NCBI GenBank assembly: GCA_947504185.1
Contig: CANNGJ010000003.1
Span: 122,655-186,654, forward strand
Direction of reading: 5' to 3'
Length of the DNA stretch: 64,000 nucleotides
From: an uncultured Tenacibaculum sp.
Lineage (GTDB): Bacteria > Bacteroidota > Bacteroidia > Flavobacteriales > Flavobacteriaceae
Each line of letters opens with the position of its first letter. Within the stretch, counting starts at the first letter, position 1. The position numbers and the translations under genes are program-made. The notes under the pieces were generated by a model. The model searched no databases and was not told the origin of the DNA. It was given only the letters and a program-made list of their open reading frames with translations. Positions 41,580-50,202 of the stretch are shown here, piece after piece.

Positions 41580-43064
41580 ATGAAAAAAATGAAAAAAATA
41601 TTTAAAATAACTTCTATATTAATACTCTTTGCAAGTATCATATCATGTAGTGATTATCTTGATGTAAATGATAGTATTGATAATCCGAATTTAGATCAAT
41701 TGAACCCTAATGAATTAATTGTAGGCGCTCAAGCATTATCAGCTGAAACCTATACCAATCGTCTTAATAGAGTTGGAAACTGGATGGGAGTTGCATGGTC
41801 TGGAAATTACTTAGCTTTTAATGATGCTTATGGAGCCGAAAGTAGGTATCTATTCTCTAATACGTTTTACAATGATGTCTGGGATGATTTATATCGCTAT
41901 ACTTCTAATTTTGCAACTATAGAAAAATACAATGATGATAAAAATTGGAACAATCAAAAAGCTGCTGCAAAAATATTAAAAGCTTTTTATGTACAGTACA
42001 TAGTAGATTTATATGGTAATGCTCCATATACAGAAGCATTTGAAGGAACGAGCAACCAGTTATTTCCAAAATACGATAATGCTCAAGATATTTATAAAGA
42101 TCTTATTAAATCTATAAATGAAGCTGTTCAACTAATTAATAATGGTGCTAATTCAGAAACTTTTGGAACTTCAGATATTACTTTTAATGGTGATATGACA
42201 CAATGGAAAGCATTCGCAAATACAGTAAAATTAAGAATGTTAGTCCGTCTAATTCTAAAAGCTGAGCAAGACTCAGAGCTTTTAACCTTTGTTAATGCTG
42301 AATTTTCAAAATTAAATGGTGCTCAATTCGTAAACCAAGATGTTACTATCAACCCAGGATATTCTAATACAGATGATAGACAAAATCCTTTTTGGGAGGT
42401 TTATGGTTTTTCTCCAGCAGGTATTGCTGATGATAGAGGTAGACGAACTGGACCATCAGAATTTGCATTCAATTTACTAGATAACTCTGATGACCCAAGG
42501 TTAAATCGCTTATGGAAAACTAATATTGATAATAACACTACTTTTGCTGGAACACAGCAAAATGGAACAGGAAACTCTGCATCAATTGGAGATGGAATTT
42601 TAGTTAGCCCAAGTGCAAATTTACCTATTATGTTAACTGCTGAAAGCTATTTTTTACAAGCTGAGGCTGTACAAAGAGGTTACTTAACAAATGGCAATGC
42701 ACAAACCTTATTCAATCAAGGTATAATCTCGTCATTTGCTTCTTTAGGAGCTGGTGACCCTTCAGGTTATATGATGACTACTGATACTGATATTGACTTA
42801 GGGTTTAATGGTGGTGATCCACTAAGAGCTATTCTTACTCAAAAATGGATCGCCTTAACTAGTGTTTCAGGAGCTGAGTTATGGATAGAATATAACAGGA
42901 CAGGTTTCCCTAGTAATTTACCTTTACCTAATGGATCTACTGACTCTAATTTCCCTGTAAGATTACTATACCCAGCTTCTGAATACTCTGGTAATTCTGA
43001 CAATGTAATAGAACAAACTAGAAGTGATGCCTTTACTTCTAAAATATTTTGGGATGTAAACTAA
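41580..43064 (+). CDS. SusD/RagB-type nutrient-binding lipoprotein
   Basis: A 494-residue lipoprotein with lipobox SIISC near residue 23. TPR-like helices (KAAAKILKAFYVQYIVDLYGNAPYTEAF) and the C-terminal ALTSVSGAELWIEYNRTG are those of the SusD-like family. It acts as the lid of the SusC-type barrel encoded just upstream. The start may be the first or the second Met of MKKMKK. Confidence 0.92.
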   Translation: MKKMKKIFKITSILILFASIISCSDYLDVNDSIDNPNLDQLNPNELIVGAQALSAETYTNRLNRVGNWMGVAWSGNYLAFNDAYGAESRYLFSNTFYNDVWDDLYRYTSNFATIEKYNDDKNWNNQKAAAKILKAFYVQYIVDLYGNAPYTEAFEGTSNQLFPKYDNAQDIYKDLIKSINEAVQLINNGANSETFGTSDITFNGDMTQWKAFANTVKLRMLVRLILKAEQDSELLTFVNAEFSKLNGAQFVNQDVTINPGYSNTDDRQNPFWEVYGFSPAGIADDRGRRTGPSEFAFNLLDNSDDPRLNRLWKTNIDNNTTFAGTQQNGTGNSASIGDGILVSPSANLPIMLTAESYFLQAEAVQRGYLTNGNAQTLFNQGIISSFASLGAGDPSGYMMTTDTDIDLGFNGGDPLRAILTQKWIALTSVSGAELWIEYNRTGFPSNLPLPNGSTDSNFPVRLLYPASEYSGNSDNVIEQTRSDAFTSKIFWDVN

Positions 43065-43089
43065 TTATTTAAACTTAAATAAAAATACA

Positions 43090-43605
43090 ATGAAAAAATT
43101 AACATATATAAAAGCATTAGTAATTTTATTACTAGGTATCATTACTACATCTTGTGATCAAGATGAAAGTGTTCCTGACATCCCTAGATATAACTCTACT
43201 AAAGCAGAAATTAAAGAAAAAAACATTACTATTACAGAAGGAGACAACCTTTCTTTTACAATTGTTCAAGATGACTTAATTGAAGAGAAGCTTGATGCTC
43301 AAGAATTTTATGATTTTGTATCTGGTCAAATAGGTGTGCGTGTTATTGGAGGTACTGCAACTGAAGGTTTAGATTATACTTTCAACATCCCTACCATTCA
43401 TGATGTAAGTTTTTTCCTGCTTCAAGATGGGTATTATTATGGTTATGATGCTAGTGTAAGCTTGGAAAATATTGTAGATAATATTATTACAATCAAAAAC
43501 GATAGTATAACAGAAGGATCCGAGACTATTGAATTAGAATTTTTCCCTGTTGGAATAGCAAGTGTCATTATTAATGATAAACTTACTATTACGATTAATG
43601 ACTAA
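43090..43605 (+). CDS. Lipoprotein with Calx-beta-like domain
   Basis: A 171-residue lipoprotein (lipobox TTSC near residue 22). The body has a beta-sandwich pattern with ITEGDNLSFTIVQDD and SITEGSETIELEFFPVG, which recalls Calx-beta repeats. It ends the SusCD operon and may be an accessory surface protein of it. A strong terminator follows. Confidence 0.7.
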   Translation: MKKLTYIKALVILLLGIITTSCDQDESVPDIPRYNSTKAEIKEKNITITEGDNLSFTIVQDDLIEEKLDAQEFYDFVSGQIGVRVIGGTATEGLDYTFNIPTIHDVSFFLLQDGYYYGYDASVSLENIVDNIITIKNDSITEGSETIELEFFPVGIASVIINDKLTITIND

Positions 43606-43625
43606 TTAAATAGCAGAAATTTAAT

Positions 43626-43657
43626 AAAAAACCATCTCATATAGAGGTGGTTTTTTT
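43626..43657 (+). terminator. Terminator of the SusCD operon
   Basis: AAAAAACCATCTC / GAGGTGGTTTTTT, 13-bp stem with one wobble, then more T. Confidence 0.88.
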
Positions 43658-43683
43658 ATTCAGAAACTAAATTATAAAATAAG

Positions 43684-43727
43684 TTAAACCCTCTTTCTTT
43701 TTTTATCTACTTATAGGCAGCTTGAAT
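43684..43727 (-). pseudogene. Decayed copy of the djlA-like 3' end
   Basis: On the minus strand this reads IQAAYK, stop, IKKERGF, matching IQAAYEQIKKERGLS at the end of the intact djlA-like gene (45585-45629), with about eight base differences. A stop codon has replaced the Gln position. Weaker similarity seems to continue to about 43770. It is a remnant of duplication, not a gene. Confidence 0.7.
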
Positions 43728-43793
43728 CTTTCCCTTCACTTCCTACCATAAGTAAACTACTCACAACCAGTGAATATCTTGCTTGTTTTATAA

Positions 43794-43823
43794 TACTGTA
43801 TATTGAATTTGTGAAATTAGTGA
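43794..43823. repeat. Copy 2 of a 30-base near-repeat (see 38231)
   Basis: Matches the segment upstream of ileS (38231-38260) in 23 of 26 bases. It lies just after the decayed djlA-like fragment, right of the SusCD locus. Confidence 0.55.
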
Positions 43824-43861
43824 AGTGAAAGAATACTTCAATAACAAAAAGAAATATACTG

Positions 43862-45505
43862 TTATTTATCATTTCCAGGAGTAGAATCAATATCTTCCTG
43901 ATTGATACTTATTACTTGTGAAGTATTTGTAATTATTCCAGAGGAAGTTACCCTTGCTCCTATTTGTATTGTAATTGGTGGATCTCCCGCAATTACGGGT
44001 ACTCCTATAGTCCAATCACCAGAAGTATCATCATAAGTCCCTGTTAAAATCGAGGAACTTCCACTTTCATACGTAAGTCCAGATGGTAGTTTATCTCTAA
44101 TAATTACTCCTGTAGCATCTTGTGGACCATTGTTAGTTAAAGACAAAGTAAAAATAATCACATCCCCTACTTTAGGCAATGCCTTATCTACTGTTTTAGT
44201 TATACTTAAATCTACTGTTGGCACCATTTCTAGTGTAAAATAGTCATTATCATCAAAACTGACCGCTGCTGAATAAGTTCCTCCTGACAATGCTAAATCA
44301 TACTCTTCTACTATAGTACTAAAATCTGACACGGTGCTTCTTACTAGTTTAAAAATACCTACTGGAACTCCACTGAAATCTACATCTGTTTCGTTAATTG
44401 AGAAAGTTACAGTCCCAACATCTCCAGTTTCACTCACTCGCCATTTGGTGTTTACTCGATATCTTTTGTTTGCTGGTGCTACTGTAGAAAAAGTATAATT
44501 TGAGTTTATTTGATCTTCTCCCCAAAATAAATATTCATTATTTTGCAAATCACTTGGTGCTTCTATTTTTACAATTCCTGTTCCTTGCGAATTTGTATGA
44601 TTTGTTCCGTCTATGGCTTGACCAATCCCTGCTACTTTATGATCAAAGTTTCCTCCTGAAGTATCTTCATTATAAAAATCATTAGCCGTTAGTACTTGAT
44701 TGTATTTGGCTGCTAAATAATTATCTATAATGATACGCTCCACTATAGTTCTTTTCACTTTATAAATAGCAATTTCAGCAATATCACCAACAAAACCAGA
44801 AACTCCACTAGAATTTCCTCCTAAATTAAATCTTTGAGAAGCATGAGAGTTATATGTAGAAGTGTTTGCTCTGTCTTGTAATAAAGTTTGATTTCTATAC
44901 AACTGTTTACCTGTAGATGGGTTCGCATCATAAGAGAATATAGAATAATTTCCCAACCCTGTTAGCCCTCCAACTTGTATTCTTGCAGCTGCTCCACAAC
45001 ATCTTCCTATATCAAAATAAACTCTATTAGCCCAAGGAATATGAGCTTGAAACCTTGTATTACTCACCAAAGGATCTGTCGTATATACACTCGACGTTTG
45101 TGTCGTATTTCCTGCTCTTGAAACCACATAAGACGAAGCTTGATTAGTTATAAAATTAGAAGTTGTTAATGTTAACCCCGTTCTTAACCTATTACTTCCA
45201 TTAAAACTTACTTCATTATAACCATTTATTACTCCTGTAACCAACGTTGGTCTCTGACCAGCCGTTTCACTCATATCAAATGCTACAACTCCTGCTGAAT
45301 TAGCCCAACTATCAACTAATACTCCTGTGGTAGAAATCCCATTCCCTGGACGGTACCAAATGATTAAATCAGAAGTTCCATCATTTCTCCCTACTCCTCC
45401 TGGTCCTGTTTGAGCATGTATTTCTTTAAAAAACAAAATTAAAAAAACATATAAAATTAATCTCCCTAAAGAGGTACATTTAAAATTGTTCTTTATATTT
45501 TTCAT
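43862..45505 (-). CDS. Surface protein with jellyroll-like and DUF11 domains, probably truncated
   Basis: A 547-residue exported protein. A signal peptide (to about HAQT) is followed by a LamG/jellyroll-like region (WYRPGNGISTTG ... NLGGNSSGVSGFVGDIAEI). A flavobacterial adhesin domain (AGIGQAIDGTNHTNSQGTGIVKI) and one DUF11 repeat (VDLSITKTVDKALPKVGDVIIFTLSLTN) come next. The chain stops right after DSTPGNDK, where relatives continue with more DUF11 repeats and a sorting C-terminus. It therefore looks truncated and may no longer be surface-anchored. Decayed duplicated sequence lies just beyond its stop. Confidence 0.75.
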   Translation of the reverse strand: MKNIKNNFKCTSLGRLILYVFLILFFKEIHAQTGPGGVGRNDGTSDLIIWYRPGNGISTTGVLVDSWANSAGVVAFDMSETAGQRPTLVTGVINGYNEVSFNGSNRLRTGLTLTTSNFITNQASSYVVSRAGNTTQTSSVYTTDPLVSNTRFQAHIPWANRVYFDIGRCCGAAARIQVGGLTGLGNYSIFSYDANPSTGKQLYRNQTLLQDRANTSTYNSHASQRFNLGGNSSGVSGFVGDIAEIAIYKVKRTIVERIIIDNYLAAKYNQVLTANDFYNEDTSGGNFDHKVAGIGQAIDGTNHTNSQGTGIVKIEAPSDLQNNEYLFWGEDQINSNYTFSTVAPANKRYRVNTKWRVSETGDVGTVTFSINETDVDFSGVPVGIFKLVRSTVSDFSTIVEEYDLALSGGTYSAAVSFDDNDYFTLEMVPTVDLSITKTVDKALPKVGDVIIFTLSLTNNGPQDATGVIIRDKLPSGLTYESGSSSILTGTYDDTSGDWTIGVPVIAGDPPITIQIGARVTSSGIITNTSQVISINQEDIDSTPGNDK

Positions 45506-45581
45506 CTTTTATTGCATTAACAAATTACAGCTATATATACTTAGACACAAAAATAATACTAAAGATACTTTTTTTGTAAAT

Positions 45582-46349
45582 TTAACTAAGCCCTCTTTCT
45601 TTTTTTATCTGTTCGTAAGCTGCTTGAATTTTTTGAAACTTTTCATTCGCTCCTTTTTTATGCTCCTCACCTAAGCCTTCTAACTTATCTGGATGGTATT
45701 TTTTAGCCATCTTTCTATATGCTTTTTTCACCTCACCATCTGTAGCAGACTTTGTAATTTCTAACATTTTATAAGCACTATCTGCTTCGTTATAAAACAT
45801 TGCTTTTATCGATGTATAATCATAATCGTTTACATACAAGTACCCAGCTATTTTTCTTATTTCTTGCTCTTCAGACTTAGTTACATGTCCGTCTGCTTTA
45901 GCGATTCCGAATAAAAAATGAACTAATTGTAAACGTGAAGAATGTGACATATGCTGACGAATTTGCAAACAAACTTGTCGTGTAGAAATCTGTCGTTTCA
46001 TGATTCCGTTAAACAACTTAAACGCATGGTTTGCTCGTTCTTTACCATACATATTAACAAAATGCCTACGAACATAGTCTAGCTCACGTTGGTCTACTTT
46101 TCCATCAGATTTTATAACTACTGATGCTAAAATCAATAAACTAATTTCAAAATCACCTGATGTTGCTCTTCCTCTACCTCGTTGTTGTTGACGTTGCGCT
46201 TGCCTTTGATAATCTTGCTGTTCTTGTGTGAAATCTTCAATTGATATTCCGTCAATAAAACTACCAACAGCATACCCTATTATAGCTCCAATCGGGCCTC
46301 CCATTGTAAATCCTGCTCCAGCTCCGAGCCATTTTGCAAATTTTCCCAT
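45582..46349 (-). CDS. TerB-DnaJ domain protein (DjlA-like)
   Basis: A 255-residue protein. A Gly-rich hydrophobic N-terminus (about 8-35, possible membrane anchor) is followed by a TerB-like helical domain (about 65-185) and a C-terminal J-domain with the HPD motif (KKYHPDKLEG, about 220-229). DjlA-type proteins stimulate DnaK. Length is close to the usual 250-270. It is divergent from the bacilliredoxin gene. A broken copy of its 3' end lies at 43,684. Confidence 0.88.
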   Translation of the reverse strand: MGKFAKWLGAGAGFTMGGPIGAIIGYAVGSFIDGISIEDFTQEQQDYQRQAQRQQQRGRGRATSGDFEISLLILASVVIKSDGKVDQRELDYVRRHFVNMYGKERANHAFKLFNGIMKRQISTRQVCLQIRQHMSHSSRLQLVHFLFGIAKADGHVTKSEEQEIRKIAGYLYVNDYDYTSIKAMFYNEADSAYKMLEITKSATDGEVKKAYRKMAKKYHPDKLEGLGEEHKKGANEKFQKIQAAYEQIKKERGLS

Positions 46350-46436
46350 TCTTAAATTTTAAAGACGTAAAGATAACATTAACTCTTAACAAAAGAGTAT
46401 CATTTTCTTGAGCTTGATTCTTGCTTGTAAATGAAG

Positions 46437-46444
46437 TATCTTTG
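46437..46444 (+). promoter_or_regulatory. Promoter element for the bacilliredoxin gene
   Basis: TATCTTTG matches TAnnTTTG, with TTG at 46414-46416 about 20 bases upstream. The ATG follows 23 bases later. Confidence 0.6.
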
Positions 46445-46466
46445 CACTAAATTTTAATTAGAAAAT

Positions 46467-46877
46467 ATGTATCCAGAAGAATTAGTAAAACCAATGCGAG
46501 ATCAATTAATTGACGCAGGTTTTGACGCTTTATATACTGCTGAAGATGTTGACAATGCTTTAGCTAAAGAAGGAACAACGTTAGTAATGGTAAATTCAGT
46601 TTGTGGTTGTGCAGCAGGTACAGCAAGACCAGGAGCTATTGCTTCTTTAGGAGCTGATAAAGCACCTACGCATTTAACTACTGTTTTTGCAGGTGTTGAA
46701 AAAGAGTCTACAGCGAAAGCTAGAGAACACATGATTCCTTTTCCTCCATCTTCACCAGCTATTGCTTTATTTAAAGATGGAAGCTTAGTACACATGTTAG
46801 AACGTCACCACATTGAAGGTCGTTCTGCTCAAGCAATTGCTCAGAATTTAGCAGCTGCTTATGATGAGTTTTGCTAA
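46467..46877 (+). CDS. BrxA/BrxB-family bacilliredoxin
   Basis: A 136-residue thioredoxin-fold protein with the diagnostic CGC motif (SVCGCAAG, about 49-56) and the MYPEELVKPMRDQL start of the YphP/YqiW family. These proteins reduce mixed disulfides with bacillithiol, which many Bacteroidota make. Length typical. Own promoter upstream, terminator downstream. Confidence 0.93.
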   Translation: MYPEELVKPMRDQLIDAGFDALYTAEDVDNALAKEGTTLVMVNSVCGCAAGTARPGAIASLGADKAPTHLTTVFAGVEKESTAKAREHMIPFPPSSPAIALFKDGSLVHMLERHHIEGRSAQAIAQNLAAAYDEFC

Positions 46878-46898
46878 AAACAGCATAATATAAAATTT

Positions 46899-46927
46899 AA
46901 AATCCAGCAAATTACTGGATTTTTTTT
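46899..46927 (+). terminator. Terminator after the bacilliredoxin gene
   Basis: AAAATCCAG / CTGGATTTT, 9-bp stem, 7-base loop, followed by T run. Confidence 0.88.
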
Positions 46928-46944
46928 ATTACATAAACAACAGT

Positions 46945-47067
46945 TTAATTAATTTTTCCCGTAACTAATAAATATATCATTATAGCTGCACCTACAAAAA
47001 CTCCAAACAGAAATAGTGTAACTATTGTTTTCTCTTTTTTTTCGTAAAATGATTCTAACTTATTCAT
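46945..47067 (-). CDS. 40-residue single-pass membrane protein
   Basis: Read directly from the minus strand: MNKLESFYEKKEK, then a hydrophobic stretch TIVTLFLFGVFVGAAIMIYLL and a short VTGKIN tail. The charged head, single helix and close spacing (19 bases after the umuD stop) suggest a real small gene at the end of the umuC-umuD run. Function unknown. Confidence 0.55.
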   Translation of the reverse strand: MNKLESFYEKKEKTIVTLFLFGVFVGAAIMIYLLVTGKIN

Positions 47068-47085
47068 AATATATATTTTTAATTT

Positions 47086-47523
47086 CTACACTTTTTTTAT
47101 CACACTGGTTACGATTCCCCAAATAACAAAATTATTTTCTTCGGTAATTTTAATAATTGGATAATCTGGATTTTCTGGTTGTAACCAAACTTCTTTTCCT
47201 TCTACGCGTAATCGTTTTACAGTAAACTCGCCATCTAAAAAGCAAACCGCTATTTTATTATTTGCAGGTTCTATACTTCTATCAATAACCAACAAATCGT
47301 TATCATCAAGACCTGCACCAATCATTGACTGCCCACTAACTCTCGCAAAAAAAGTAGCTTCTTTATTTCCTATCAACTCTTCATCTAAAGAAATACGTGT
47401 TTCTCTAAAATCCTCTGCTGGTGATGGAAACCCTGCCGAAATACCTATATCCATAAAAATAGCTCCTTCGTTTTCTGTTAAATCTTTAGGAGAGAAAAAA
47501 GTTAATGTTTCTGTTGTTTTCAT
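47086..47523 (-). CDS. umuD: UmuD-like S24 peptidase (SOS mutagenesis)
   Basis: A 145-residue LexA/UmuD-type protein. The self-cleavage site is A30-G31 (SAGFPSPAEDF), and the catalytic pair is S66 (GQSMIGAG) and K103 (TVKRL). RecA-stimulated cleavage yields UmuD', the partner of the polymerase UmuC. Here it lies downstream of umuC, the reverse of the E. coli order, starting 3 bases after the original umuC stop (47527). Confidence 0.93.
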   Translation of the reverse strand: MKTTETLTFFSPKDLTENEGAIFMDIGISAGFPSPAEDFRETRISLDEELIGNKEATFFARVSGQSMIGAGLDDNDLLVIDRSIEPANNKIAVCFLDGEFTVKRLRVEGKEVWLQPENPDYPIIKITEENNFVIWGIVTSVIKKV

Positions 47524-47526
47524 ATG

Positions 47527-47640
47527 CTATTTTACTTTTATAATATCATTAATATTCGTGGTGTACTTTGGAGACAATCTTTCTTGACGCATTTTCCAAG
47601 TACGTTGTAAATCTTGATTTGCTAATTTAATTATCTGCTT
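47527..47640 (-). pseudogene. umuC: Detached umuC 3' end in another frame
   Basis: This stretch encodes a 37-residue UmuC tail with RTWKMRQERLSPKYTT, the classical C-terminal motif, and ends at TAG 47527-47529. It is one base out of frame with the main umuC frame, which stops at 47627. The shift lies at or near the run TTTTAAA (47639-47646 on the minus strand). A single inserted T would explain it. Confidence 0.85.
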
Positions 47641-48781
47641 TAAAAGTTTGATTTATTTTATCAATTGCTTTCATTAAGAGTTTATGCTTTGGATTTTCAG
47701 CTTCAAACATATTTAATTGATAATTATCTGTAGGCACTAATCCTGTAACAATTACACCGGCTCTTTTGTATTTTATTCCTTTTTTAAAAATAGTGGTTAC
47801 CGCTTGTACAGCACTTTTACTTATGGTTAATGTAGAATCTGTAGGATAGGAAAATACTACTGTTTTACTATCTCTATGTTGTTCACTATCTTTTTTATGG
47901 CGATCGCTACGTAACATAACAATTACCATATGACAGCTAGAGTTTTGCTTTCGCAATTTTTCTGCGCAACTTGCTGCAAAAGTTGAAATTCGTTCTTTTA
48001 TATTCTCTAAATCAGAAAAGGTGTATTCAAAACTTCTGGTAGTTGCAATTGCTTTTTTTGTTACTGGCTCATCTAGTAAAATTTCTGATTGTCCTTCTAA
48101 ATCTTTTTTTAGTTTCCAAAGGGTTATAGATAAATTTTTACGAACCCAGTCATCATTTAATTGTGTAAAATCGTAGGCTTTTAAACATCCTTTTTCTGAA
48201 AGTCGTTTTTGTAACCTTCTACCAATTCCCCAAACATTTTCTATCGCTGTCCATTTTAGTGCTTTAATTCGTTTTTCATCAGAATCAATTACATAGACTC
48301 CACCAGTTTCTTTTGGGAACTTGCGTGCTATTTTATTGGCTACTTTACTTAACGCTTTGGTTGGAGCAATACCAACACAGGTTGGAATTCCCGTCCACTG
48401 CAAAACTCTACTTCTAATTTCTTTTCCATAGATATCAAAATTATATTCCTCAAATCCTTTAAACTGTAAGAACGCCTCATCTATTGAGTAGACTTCAATG
48501 TCTGGAGAAAATTGTTCTAACATTTTCATTACACGAGCACTCATATCTCCGTATAACGGGTAATTAGAAGATAAAACGGTAATGTTATTTTCTTTACAGA
48601 ATTTCTCCCATTTAAAAATTGGAGCACCAAACGGAAGGTTGAGTTTTTTTGCTTCATCGCTCATAGAAATCACACAACCATCATTATTACTTAAAATAGC
48701 AACAGGTTTTCCTTGCAAATTCGGATTAAAAACCCGCTCGCAAGAAGCATAAAAATTATTACAATCAACAAGAGCATACAT
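47627..48781 (-). CDS. umuC: DNA polymerase V catalytic subunit, frameshifted at the 3' end
   Basis: A 384-residue Y-family polymerase: MYALVDCNNFYASCERVF at the start, MSDEAKKLNLPFGAP, and the catalytic acidic pair in SIDEAFL (near 103-106). The polymerase and little-finger domains are complete. The last four residues (KADN) come from a frame change; the true end is 47527 in another frame, giving about 418 residues, the usual length. Loss of the UmuC tail would remove residues that relatives use for beta-clamp or partner contact. It could be a sequencing error, a mutation or programmed shifting. Confidence 0.92.
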   Translation of the reverse strand: MYALVDCNNFYASCERVFNPNLQGKPVAILSNNDGCVISMSDEAKKLNLPFGAPIFKWEKFCKENNITVLSSNYPLYGDMSARVMKMLEQFSPDIEVYSIDEAFLQFKGFEEYNFDIYGKEIRSRVLQWTGIPTCVGIAPTKALSKVANKIARKFPKETGGVYVIDSDEKRIKALKWTAIENVWGIGRRLQKRLSEKGCLKAYDFTQLNDDWVRKNLSITLWKLKKDLEGQSEILLDEPVTKKAIATTRSFEYTFSDLENIKERISTFAASCAEKLRKQNSSCHMVIVMLRSDRHKKDSEQHRDSKTVVFSYPTDSTLTISKSAVQAVTTIFKKGIKYKRAGVIVTGLVPTDNYQLNMFEAENPKHKLLMKAIDKINQTFKADN

Positions 48782-48809
48782 ACCTGTAAAAGTAAAAAAA
48801 CTTCCTTCC

Positions 48810-49016
48810 TTACGCTTCTATAAATTCTAAAATATCTGCTGGTTGACAATCTAAAGCTTTGCAAATAGCTTCTAAAGTTGAAAAACGAATAGCCTTTGCT
48901 TTTCCTGATTTTAGAATAGATAAGTTTGCCGTTGTTATGCCAACAATTTCAGCCAAATCTTTGCTTTTCATCTTGCGTTTAGCAAGCATTACATCTAAGT
49001 TTACAATTATTGGCAT
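48810..49016 (-). CDS. Small HTH regulator paired with DUF2975
   Basis: A 68-residue XRE-type protein, essentially one HTH domain (KSKDLAEIVGITTANLSILKSGKAKAIRFSTLEAI). Such YozG-like proteins nearly always accompany a DUF2975 membrane protein, which here lies 2 bases upstream in the operon. Target promoter unknown. Confidence 0.88.
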   Translation of the reverse strand: MPIIVNLDVMLAKRKMKSKDLAEIVGITTANLSILKSGKAKAIRFSTLEAICKALDCQPADILEFIEA

Positions 49017-49018
49017 AG

Positions 49019-49585
49019 CTATATTGTTAAATCGTTTTCTTCTTGTAATACATATCCTTTTACTACTAAAAAGGATATAAACTGCACAAATAATGCAACT
49101 ACAAAAATTGGTAATCCTTTACTTATAGTCGTTGCAATTGTATAGCCTGTTAAATAACCCATTCTACCTGGAAAAGTCGAATCGGCATTTATCTTCGGTT
49201 CTCCCTCAATCATCAAACCTAATGTAACTGAAAAAAATAAAATTATAATTCCATAAATAACTAACCCTTTTCCTACTTTTCTTAACCTTTCACAATTCTC
49301 TTTTGTAAAAAGATTTTCTTTAGAAAAATTAAAAATCACTTTTCTAAATTCAATTATTAAATACATTAGATAACCCATCAATACTAAAGTTATAAAAGAC
49401 AAGAAGTAATAATAACCATCATTCCAATCTTCTGGAATTGACAGCTTAAATACTTTTGTTCTACTTCCTCCGTAAATAGCATAATGTATTAGCTTATATA
49501 CTCTCTCAAAAAATTTCACCCCTGCACTGATAACTAATAATGTACAGAACCATTTTAAAACACTTAATACTTTTTTCATTTTCAA
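49019..49585 (-). CDS. DUF2975 membrane protein
   Basis: A 188-residue protein with four predicted helices (about 8-25, 52-72, 100-125, 150-175) and the ENCERLRKVGKGLVIYG segment typical of DUF2975. It is the first gene of a two-gene unit with the HTH regulator. It probably senses a membrane signal and modulates the regulator; mechanism not known. Confidence 0.85.
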   Translation of the reverse strand: MKMKKVLSVLKWFCTLLVISAGVKFFERVYKLIHYAIYGGSRTKVFKLSIPEDWNDGYYYFLSFITLVLMGYLMYLIIEFRKVIFNFSKENLFTKENCERLRKVGKGLVIYGIIILFFSVTLGLMIEGEPKINADSTFPGRMGYLTGYTIATTISKGLPIFVVALFVQFISFLVVKGYVLQEENDLTI

Positions 49586-49733
49586 AAATTTGATTAGTTA
49601 TGATACAAATATATAAAAATCATCGAAAAACAATAATTTTTTATTTTTTATTGATAATTTAATCTAATATAAGCGTCAAAAAATTAAATCCTTGGCTATC
49701 GCCCCGCGATTAAACTTTCCTTATTTTTGTTGT

Positions 49734-50195
49734 ATGGTTAAGAAATTAAAGATTGACGGAATTGATAAAATCATTATCAAACGTTTAGTGCAAGATGCTC
49801 GAACTCCTATTTTAAGCATTGCTCGTGAAGTAGGAATATCTGGTGCTGCAATACATCAACGTTTACGAAAATTAGAAGCTTCTGATTTAATAGATGGTTA
49901 TAAAATGACCTTAAACCCGAAAGCTTTAGGCTATACAACTACCGCTTTTGTTGGTGTTTTTTTAGATTCATCTAGCTTATACTCGTCTGCAATTAAAAGA
50001 TTAAAAGAGATTCCTGAAGTAGTAGAAAGTCATTACACTACTGGTAACTACGCAGTTTTCATTAAAATACTATGTAAAAACAATGAAGATTTAATGCATC
50101 TTTTAAATAAAGACATTCAAAACATAAAAGGTGTTTCAAGAACCGAAACTTTTATATCTTTAGACCAACAAATAGACCGACAAATAAAAATTTAA
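49734..50195 (+). CDS. Lrp/AsnC-family regulator
   Basis: A 153-residue protein with an AsnC-type HTH (DKIIIKRLVQDARTPILSIAREVGISGAAIHQRLRKLE) and a C-terminal RAM ligand-binding domain. ATG 49734 fits family N-termini better than 49692. A TATTTTTG element (49722-49729) ends 4 bases before this ATG, so the transcript may be leaderless. Effector amino acid unknown. Confidence 0.88.
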   Translation: MVKKLKIDGIDKIIIKRLVQDARTPILSIAREVGISGAAIHQRLRKLEASDLIDGYKMTLNPKALGYTTTAFVGVFLDSSSLYSSAIKRLKEIPEVVESHYTTGNYAVFIKILCKNNEDLMHLLNKDIQNIKGVSRTETFISLDQQIDRQIKI

Positions 50196-50202
50196 ACCCC
50201 GA

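Noticed and set aside
38442..43605. Polysaccharide utilisation locus with known substrate
   Set aside because: SusC and SusD are clear, but no glycosidase, sulfatase or hybrid sensor is adjacent, so no substrate is claimed.
46502..46795. Minus-strand frame opposite the bacilliredoxin gene
   Set aside because: It is a shadow of the codon pattern of the real gene and has no family features.
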